Assembly: GCA_030378005.1 (NCBI GenBank)
Contig: JAUCGF010000129.1
Span: 1 to 38,668, forward strand
Length of the DNA: 38,668 bases
Reading direction: 5' to 3'
From: Desulfococcaceae bacterium HSG9
Lineage (GTDB): Bacteria; Desulfobacterota; Desulfobacteria; Desulfobacterales; JAUCGF01
This document shows, piece by piece, positions 15,507 to 21,402 of this stretch. The position numbers were made by a program, and so were the translations under genes. The first letter of the stretch is position 1, and each line of letters starts with the position of its first letter. Below the pieces are notes generated by a model that saw only the letters and a program-made list of their open reading frames with translations, ran no database searches and had not been told where the DNA came from.

Positions 15507-16161
15507 CTCTTACATCTCCCTTACATTCGTAGTCTGATACATAAGTATGATTTTAAAGAGGAAAATCTGAATCTATACGCCGTGGACAGACAAAACAAAA
15601 AACCACTAAGTTGGAAATGTAGAACAAAAATATATTGATAGTCAAGAAAAGATAAACAAAGATAGCGATAACCGCCAAGGGGCGATATAACACAAATCAA
15701 ATTTTCCCCTGATTCTGGAATTTTGCAGAATGTCTGAGGCGGGTTTTGAGGCGGGTATGGCAGTTTTTGGAAGTCCGATTTTTTCATCCGGATTAAGTCA
15801 AGGTGACTGAAAAATGGTACGAAAACTCTAACCCGCAATCGGATAGAAAGTCGGAAGGCGGAGGTGGTTTTGTCACCTGCTTTCACCGACAATGTGAAAC
15901 ATGAGACCGTGCCGAAATGCTTATAAAATCGGCGCGGATAACGGCCTTGATTCCTGAAGGTCTTTCTGATAAGGATCATGAATGCAATCTTTGTATGATC
16001 AGGCTTACCGAAAAATTTTGTCCAAGTACTTATCAGTAGGATGGAAAATTTGGGAGTGCCGAATCCAATGTGCTGATGAGGAAATTATTTCGTCATCATT
16101 CCTAACGAGGCATTGGATAGCATTCTTTAGAAAAAAACTTTAAAACGCAAGAAAGGAAACA
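15507..16161. other. Intergenic region, about 650 bases, upstream of the three-gene island
   Basis: A 152-codon minus-strand frame at 15521-15979 has no family resemblance, a biased Arg/Phe/Leu/Ser composition and no ribosome site, and is not called. The region appears to be degraded or regulatory DNA. The last 100 bases hold the palindrome described separately and the ribosome site (AAAGGAAAC) of the first island gene. Confidence 0.5.
16063..16118. promoter_or_regulatory. Nested palindrome, candidate operator of the three-gene island
   Basis: The inner arms TGATGAGGAAA (16074-16084) and TTTCGTCATCA (16088-16098) have one mismatch and a 3-base loop. The outer arms ATCCAATG (16063-16070) and CATTGGAT (16111-16118) are perfect. 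It sits 44 bases ahead of a gene whose product has winged-helix domains, so autoregulation is plausible. A terminator is less likely because no T-run follows it. Confidence 0.5.
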
Positions 16162-16851
16162 ATGAATCTTAATCCACGACAAGCGCTCGCCTTTTGGAAA
16201 TTGTTGTTTATTGATAAAAATCCGACAATGACAGAGTTTACCAAACCTCTTGGTGCGCCTCCAAAAATCAAAGGAACCGAGGAACGGAAGCAAATGATCG
16301 ATGCCGGTCTTATCGAGCTTGAAAAACGCGGGCGGGCGAATTATGTGATACTCACAGATAAGGCTTGGAAAGTGGCGGCAGATAATTTTGATGCCACTAT
16401 CTCACAATCAAAATTTGCCGCAGATGTGCTTCAAGCTTTGTTAAAGCGATTACAAATTTTCATGCAAAATAGCAATATCACACTTGCCGAAATAATGAGT
16501 CCGGCCGAAAATGCGGAAACGGAAGTTGAAAAAACCGAATATACTGAAGAAATGAAGCTTCCGGCGGCTGAAAATCATTCCAAATCTGTTGATTTGGAAA
16601 CAAAAATCAAAACCGCTTATTACAAAACATCCGGAGGAAAATGGAATGTCAGAGTGCGATTGACTGCATTGCGTAAACAATTGCCGGATGTCCCTCGCGC
16701 CGAACTGGATGCCCTGCTTTTAAAAATGCAAAAAGATGAAAAACTTGTTCTTTACCCGCTGGATTATCGGCCGGAAATCAAACCCGATGATGAACAGGCC
16801 GCCATAGATATCGGAGGATATAAAAATCATATCGTTTATATGGAAGGATAA
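16162..16851 (+). CDS. Double winged-helix protein, first gene of an uncharacterised ATPase island
   Basis: The product has 229 residues and is not matched to a named family. The N-terminal part (about 1-75) looks like a winged helix: ALAFWKLLFIDKNPTMTEFT, then MIDAGLIELEKRGRANYVIL, where the last part is the wing. A Glu/Ala-rich linker (about 105-150) follows. The C-terminal part is a second winged-helix-like fold: VRLTALRKQLPDVPRAELDA, LLLKMQKDEKLVLYPLDY, and a conserved-looking DDEQAAIDIGGYKNHIVYM end. Five bases separate it from the ATPase gene, so they share an operon. It probably binds DNA, as regulator or as the targeting subunit of the ATPases. Confidence 0.75.
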   Translation: MNLNPRQALAFWKLLFIDKNPTMTEFTKPLGAPPKIKGTEERKQMIDAGLIELEKRGRANYVILTDKAWKVAADNFDATISQSKFAADVLQALLKRLQIFMQNSNITLAEIMSPAENAETEVEKTEYTEEMKLPAAENHSKSVDLETKIKTAYYKTSGGKWNVRVRLTALRKQLPDVPRAELDALLLKMQKDEKLVLYPLDYRPEIKPDDEQAAIDIGGYKNHIVYMEG

Positions 16852-16856
16852 CAGCC

Positions 16857-18557
16857 ATGAACGAATCAGATGCACTGAGAGCTTTGCGGTCTGTTGATTT
16901 TGAATGGACGGTTCATGTTGACAGTGTGTGGACGGATGCGCAGTACCATATTCCGGCTTTACACGCATCAATAGCGGATGAACTTTTATATGAGCTTGAT
17001 ACGCTGAAAACCAGGCGATCCCATTCATCGCCCCTCGGATGGGTGGTGACAGGTGCCGGCGGTTCTGGAAAAACGCATCTTTTAAGAACGCTGAGGAAAG
17101 ATGCCGCGGCACGCAACGCAGGCTTTGTGTTGGTCGATATGACCGGTGTGCATGATTTCTGGGCAACTGTTTTACTGGCGTATCTTGAATCTCTTCAAAA
17201 ACCATACATTAACGGAAAACCACAGTATTATCATTTACTTGAACACCTGCTGAATACAGTCAGCCGAAAGCGGGCCGGCCGGCAACATTTGATGACCATG
17301 GCCGGGTGGTCTGTAAAAAAAACAATTCCAATCATTGACGGCATTATTGAATTGCTTGCCAAACGTAACCCAAGTTCAATTCGTCAATATCAGGATACGA
17401 TTCGCGCTCTTGTCTTGCTGAATTCTGATAATTTTATCATACAAAATATCGGCTATAGTTGGCTTCAGGGGCTTGGAATCGAAAATCATGACAAGAAAAA
17501 ATACGGATTTCAGACGACCGGCAAGAAACCGCAGGATATTGTCAAAGCGCTTTCATGGCTTATGAGTCTTAAAAATCCGGTTATTTTAGCATTGGACCAG
17601 ATGGATGCCATTGTAACGCAGCATCATCTTGCTTCAGGACCGAATGTCACCGAACATGCTTCTGATGAGCATAAAATTTCACGCTCTATTATTGAAGGCA
17701 TTGCCGGCGGATTAAGCGCGTTAAGGGATCTGACGTGTCGAACCCTGATTGTGGCTTCCTGTTTGGAATCCACTTGGGAAATAATCAAGGACACATTAAG
17801 CACCAATGTCGATAGATATAATCCTGTGATAACACTTCAAAAAATTGGTAAACATAGGACTGCGCAAAAAATGGTGGAAGCGCGTCTGTCCGCCGTTTAC
17901 AACAAAAAAGGATTTCTGCCTGAGTATGCGAGTTGGCCGTTTAAACCGGAAGCGTTTAAAATTACGGAAGGCATGTTACCCCGGCAAGTTCTGCAAAATT
18001 GCGAAAAATATCGCAAAAAATATCTTAAAGAAAAGAAAATAACCGAATGTGATAATATCAATATTATCAATAACAGTAAGAGCTCGATAGATAAATATAA
18101 CAATTACGCCCAATTAAACAGTATGTATGAAAGGTTCCGGCAACAGGCTGAACCGGCCGCATTGCTGGACGCGGCCAAAGAGGATACCGAAGTTGAATCT
18201 CTTTTGAAATCGATCTGCCGGTGTTTGAAAAAAGAGCTGACCCTGCCCGATAATGTTGATATGGTTGTCGATCAGAACATTACCGGAAGTAAGAGCCATC
18301 GTTTTTTACATGCGCGTATGTGTCTTATATATCGTGAAGAAGGCGACAGGGAGGAGCATTTTTGTCTGCGAGCGATTCTGAAAACCAATGCGATTGCTTT
18401 TCAAAACCGGCTGAGAGCCGCCATGACAACCTCAGGCATTGATCGAAACCTGAAATTCAGACGACTTGTCATTATCCGCAACCAGAATATACCGGAGGGA
18501 CCGAAAACTGAACTGCTTACGGGTAAAAAAAGGCCGGTGGTATGTTCGCCCGTCTGA
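16857..18557 (+). CDS. AAA/STAND-like P-loop ATPase of the island
   Basis: The product has 566 residues. Walker A is at residues 66-73 (GAGGSGKT), followed by GFVLVDMTGVHDFWATVLLA. Walker B is at 242-250 (VILALDQMD, with Gln in place of the usual second acidic residue). A sensor-like strand LIVASCLESTWEI is at about 297-309. This order resembles Orc/Cdc6- and BREX BrxD-type ATPases. Residues 450-550 form a separate alpha/beta domain (FLHARMCLIYREEGDREEHF, LKFRRLVIIRNQNIP) of unknown function. The frame ends just after an A7 tract and overlaps the next gene by 16 bases. In a -1 frame the product would continue into the next protein's N-terminal domain. Confidence 0.8.
   Translation: MNESDALRALRSVDFEWTVHVDSVWTDAQYHIPALHASIADELLYELDTLKTRRSHSSPLGWVVTGAGGSGKTHLLRTLRKDAAARNAGFVLVDMTGVHDFWATVLLAYLESLQKPYINGKPQYYHLLEHLLNTVSRKRAGRQHLMTMAGWSVKKTIPIIDGIIELLAKRNPSSIRQYQDTIRALVLLNSDNFIIQNIGYSWLQGLGIENHDKKKYGFQTTGKKPQDIVKALSWLMSLKNPVILALDQMDAIVTQHHLASGPNVTEHASDEHKISRSIIEGIAGGLSALRDLTCRTLIVASCLESTWEIIKDTLSTNVDRYNPVITLQKIGKHRTAQKMVEARLSAVYNKKGFLPEYASWPFKPEAFKITEGMLPRQVLQNCEKYRKKYLKEKKITECDNINIINNSKSSIDKYNNYAQLNSMYERFRQQAEPAALLDAAKEDTEVESLLKSICRCLKKELTLPDNVDMVVDQNITGSKSHRFLHARMCLIYREEGDREEHFCLRAILKTNAIAFQNRLRAAMTTSGIDRNLKFRRLVIIRNQNIPEGPKTELLTGKKRPVVCSPV
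18525..18531 (+). other. A7 tract at the ATPase/HerA-like gene junction (possible frameshift site)
   Basis: In the ATPase frame the codons are GGT AAA AAA AGG. A one-base backward slip continues as AAG GCC GGT GGT ATG TTC, directly into the next gene's frame, with no stop. The same A-rich stretch (AAAAGG) could serve as a ribosome site for the ATG at 18542. Confidence 0.45.
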
Positions 18558-20104
18558 CAGATGATGAACTTCGTACAATGCAAGCTTTGCAGGAATTGGA
18601 AAAGCTGAATGATCCGCAATTTGAAGCATGGCTGAAAAGTTGTAAACCGGTCTCTAAACTCCAATTTATAAAGGCTTTGGCACCTGATTTGTGTAAAAAC
18701 GATATTGCCGGAGAGACTGGGGAAATAAAAGTGTCGTCACAGAAAACAAAGATAAAATCTGTTGAAAAGAATAAAAACGACGCGCCATTTGAAGAAACCA
18801 ATCAGCAGAAAACAAAAATTAAACCTGATGAAACTAAAATCAACCCGCATAAAGGATTTCTGCCTGTCGGCCGTCGTATGATCGGCTCTAAAGCCCGCCA
18901 AACAATTTTTCTTCCTCTTCAGGATTTAAGCAAACACACGGTTATTCTGGCCGGCAGTGGATCCGGCAAAACCGTTATGGTGCGGCGTCTGGTCGAGGAA
19001 GCCGCTCTGTCAGGCACACCATCGCTTGTTATTGATTGCGCCAATGATCTGGCCATGTTAGGAGATGCTTGGCCCGTGCGACCTTCTGCCTGGGAGGCGC
19101 AAGATGCCGCCAAAGCCCAAAAATATCATCAGCAAGCGGAGGTGATTATATGGACGCCGGGCATTGAAAAGGGGAATCCGTTAAAGCTGGAACCTCTGCC
19201 CGATATGTCCGCGTTAAAGCATGATGCCGATGAATTGGAGCAAGCTGTCGGAATGGTGCGGGATGCTTTACAGGTAATCGCAGCACCCGGCACATCCCAA
19301 AAAGCGCAAAAAAAACGGGGTGTACTGCATGCCGCACTGGAATATTCAGCCCATCAGGGCCAGAACGGACTAACCGATTTCATAGAATTGTTAGCCGATC
19401 TGCCACCCGATGCCGGTGGTGGCATTACCAATTCGGAAAAGCTGGCTCTGGAAATGGCTGACAGCCTCAGAGCGCAAATGCAAACGGATATTCTGCTCAA
19501 ACAGCATGGTGCCGCCCTTGATCCGGCGCAACTGTTCGGTATCGGAGAAACTTCATCACAAACGCGTATTTCAGTCATTAATTTTGTCGGTTTGCCCGCG
19601 CTGGCATCCCAACAACAATTTCTTAACCAACTCGCCATGACCCTTTTTACATGGATCAAAAAAAATCCGGCACCGCCTGACAGCCCCTTGAGAGGTTTGT
19701 TAGTCATTGATGAAGCCAAAGATTTTATTCCCTCCGGAAAGTCCGCCCCTTGCAAGGACAGCATGTTGCGGCTTGCGGCGCAAGCTCGCAAATACGGGCT
19801 GGGATTAATCTTTGCCACCCAGGCTCCCAAAAGCATCGATCACAATATTATAGCCAACTGCAACACTCATTTTTACGGCCAGGCGAACTCACCCGCGGCA
19901 ATTGAAGTGGTCAAAGAACAAATCAGATTAAGGGGCGGAAACGGAAAAGATGTCCCCCGCCTCGGCACTGGCAAATTTTATTTTTATTCTGAAAAAACCG
20001 GCGTACCTTTTAAAATTATAGCGCCGCTTTGCCTCTCTTATCACCCGCCGACGCCTCCGCCTGAAGAGGAAATAATCAGAAGGGCATGCAAACGAAAAGT
20101 TTAA
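18542..20104 (+). CDS. HerA/VirD4-like DNA-pumping ATPase of the island
   Basis: The product has 520 residues. Residues 1-57 form a small helical domain (TDDELRTMQALQELEKLNDP, then FEAWLKSCKPVS). Residues 60-105 are a Lys/Glu/Thr-rich linker. The ATPase core has Walker A GSGSGKT at 138-144, SLVIDCANDLAMLGD, Walker B LLVIDEAKDF with D390/E391, and the motif FATQAPKSIDHNIIANC. This is the HerA/FtsK/VirD4 layout of hexameric DNA translocases. It is small and has no membrane helices, so it is more like soluble HerA-type pumps than conjugation coupling proteins. No nuclease (NurA, DUF4297, Sir2) is adjacent. Confidence 0.85.
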   Translation: MFARLTDDELRTMQALQELEKLNDPQFEAWLKSCKPVSKLQFIKALAPDLCKNDIAGETGEIKVSSQKTKIKSVEKNKNDAPFEETNQQKTKIKPDETKINPHKGFLPVGRRMIGSKARQTIFLPLQDLSKHTVILAGSGSGKTVMVRRLVEEAALSGTPSLVIDCANDLAMLGDAWPVRPSAWEAQDAAKAQKYHQQAEVIIWTPGIEKGNPLKLEPLPDMSALKHDADELEQAVGMVRDALQVIAAPGTSQKAQKKRGVLHAALEYSAHQGQNGLTDFIELLADLPPDAGGGITNSEKLALEMADSLRAQMQTDILLKQHGAALDPAQLFGIGETSSQTRISVINFVGLPALASQQQFLNQLAMTLFTWIKKNPAPPDSPLRGLLVIDEAKDFIPSGKSAPCKDSMLRLAAQARKYGLGLIFATQAPKSIDHNIIANCNTHFYGQANSPAAIEVVKEQIRLRGGNGKDVPRLGTGKFYFYSEKTGVPFKIIAPLCLSYHPPTPPPEEEIIRRACKRKV

Positions 20105-20170
20105 TCGCGGCTGATTTGTTATAGTAGCGGGGAACTCCAAATCAATAATATACCCGATTGCATAAGATAC

Positions 20171-20251
20171 AGGGTGAATGCAACGTAGCGAAACCTGCCA
20201 TCTCAGCATATCCGGCAGGTTTCGTTACATTGCGCCTGCCCTACATTTTGG
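20171..20251. repeat. Inverted-repeat element after the three-gene island
   Basis: The perfect 11-base arms CGAAACCTGCC (20189-20199) and GGCAGGTTTCG (20214-20224) have imperfect flanking complementarity extending to AGGGTG (20172-20177) and CCCTAC (20239-20244). It can fold as an extended hairpin and may terminate the operon. It is a dispersed-palindrome type like that at 3202-3268. Confidence 0.6.
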
Positions 20252-20355
20252 ACATGTTATTTTTTAGGGAATCCCTGAAAAGGCAAAAAAACAATTTGTA
20301 AAAATAAAAATATTCATATAATCAGAAGATCGAAAGGGAATGTCGAACTTACAGC

Positions 20356-20484
20356 TAGTGTTGTGTCAACATTTAGCTGACGGGCAGGAGTGCAAACTTC
20401 AGTTTGCCAAAACGCTCCAAAAGCGGCAAACTGAAGTTTGCATTCCTGATTTTCACCTGTCACCTTAAACTTGACACAACACTA
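20356..20484. mobile_element. MITE-like element with IS630-type ends
   Basis: The terminal arms TAGTGTTGTGTCAA and TTGACACAACACTA are perfect inverted repeats (20356-20369 and 20471-20484) bounded by TA, the usual IS630/Tc1 target. Internal arms CAGGAGTGCAAACTTCAGTT (to 20408) and the complementary 20425-20448 form a second long hairpin with one or two mismatches. At about 129 bases with no coding capacity, it is a miniature inverted-repeat transposable element by structure. Confidence 0.75.
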
Positions 20485-20529
20485 GGCATAGAGGCCTAAA
20501 CATGAAATTCCATCAAAAACAGTGCATGG

Positions 20530-20560
20530 CTGTAAGTTTGGCGCTCCTTTGGCTATATTT
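20530..20560 (+). repeat. Third copy of the dispersed CTGTAAGTT repeat
   Basis: CTGTAAGTTTGGCGCTCCTT, followed by TGGCTATATTT, matches the blocks at 3046-3076 and 3143-3174 with a few changes. Its first 13 bases recur inverted at 20342-20354 (GTCGAACTTACAG), just outside the MITE-like element. Confidence 0.65.
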
Positions 20561-20609
20561 AAAGCAATCAGAAGCATCCTGATTCCAAAATCAGTTCCGG
20601 AGGGCGAAT

Positions 20610-21359
20610 TTGCCTAATTTTATAAACAGTTGCAAACGATGGAAAGCAAATTTAAAAACGGCCAGGAACAATGGCATGAAGCAGATCCATCGTCAGGAAA
20701 AAAAACAGTTTCTTCGCTTGTTTGAACAGGAAGGGATTGATCATATTGAAGAACGCTTTCAGGTTCTGGAAATTTTCTTGCAAACAGAAAGCCATTTAAC
20801 CGGTGATGAACTGATCCGGCTTCTCAAAGAAAACGGCGTCACTTTGGAACCTGACTTTGTCAAAGAAACATTGGCAATGATGCATCGTTTCGGATTCGCA
20901 CGGCGAAACCGTTTTAATAATGGTGAAATCCGTTATGAACACCGGCATCTGGGCCAACATCATGACCATATAATATGCACTAAATGCCGCAGTGTGATCG
21001 AATTTGAAAATACGCTTTTAGAGGAGCTTCAAACCCGAATTGCGGTAGAGCATGGTTTTTATATGCTTCAACATAAAATGGAAATTTATGGCTTATGTGA
21101 ACAATGCCAGACATCCCGCTTACAAATTATACCTTTGGTCATGGCTAAACAGGGCGAGCGCCTTTCAATTCATTCGTTGAGCGGCGGACGCAGAGCGCGT
21201 ATGCGTCTGACTTCAATGGGTTTGCGAGTGGGCGACAGCGTGGAGATCGTAGCCAACAATAACGGTCAATTGGTTGTCGCGCTGGATTGCAAACGTTATG
21301 TGTTGGGCAAGGGGTTGGCGCAAAAAATTATGGTTCAAAGTAGCGGTCAATACTGTTGA
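20610..21359 (+). CDS. Fur-family regulator fused to a FeoA domain
   Basis: The product has 249 residues. Residues about 24-165 are a Fur-type metalloregulator: a winged helix (ERFQVLEIFLQTESHLTGDE), the metal-binding HHDHIICTKCRSVIEFE, and a second Cys pair in LCEQCQ. Residues about 178-245 are an SH3-like FeoA domain (LSGGRRARMRLTSMGLRVGD, later KRYVLGKGLAQKIMV). FeoA is normally a separate small protein of the ferrous iron transporter, so the fusion couples iron-responsive control to a FeoA-type module. The TTG start at 20610 has a strong GGAGGG site 6 bases upstream. An ATG at 20676 is the alternative. No feoB or other iron gene is adjacent. Confidence 0.88.
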   Translation: MPNFINSCKRWKANLKTARNNGMKQIHRQEKKQFLRLFEQEGIDHIEERFQVLEIFLQTESHLTGDELIRLLKENGVTLEPDFVKETLAMMHRFGFARRNRFNNGEIRYEHRHLGQHHDHIICTKCRSVIEFENTLLEELQTRIAVEHGFYMLQHKMEIYGLCEQCQTSRLQIIPLVMAKQGERLSIHSLSGGRRARMRLTSMGLRVGDSVEIVANNNGQLVVALDCKRYVLGKGLAQKIMVQSSGQYC

Positions 21360-21402
21360 ATTAAGGTGAACGGCTATTTTTAACCTTCCCTTACACCACC
21401 CC

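Noticed and set aside
15521..15979. 152-codon minus-strand frame
   Set aside because: Composition (Arg, Phe, Leu, Ser rich) and lack of any domain or ribosome site suggest a chance frame in noncoding DNA.
18542..20104. Conjugation coupling protein (TraD/VirD4) marking an integrative element
   Set aside because: No membrane helices, relaxase, type IV secretion or integrase genes occur nearby.
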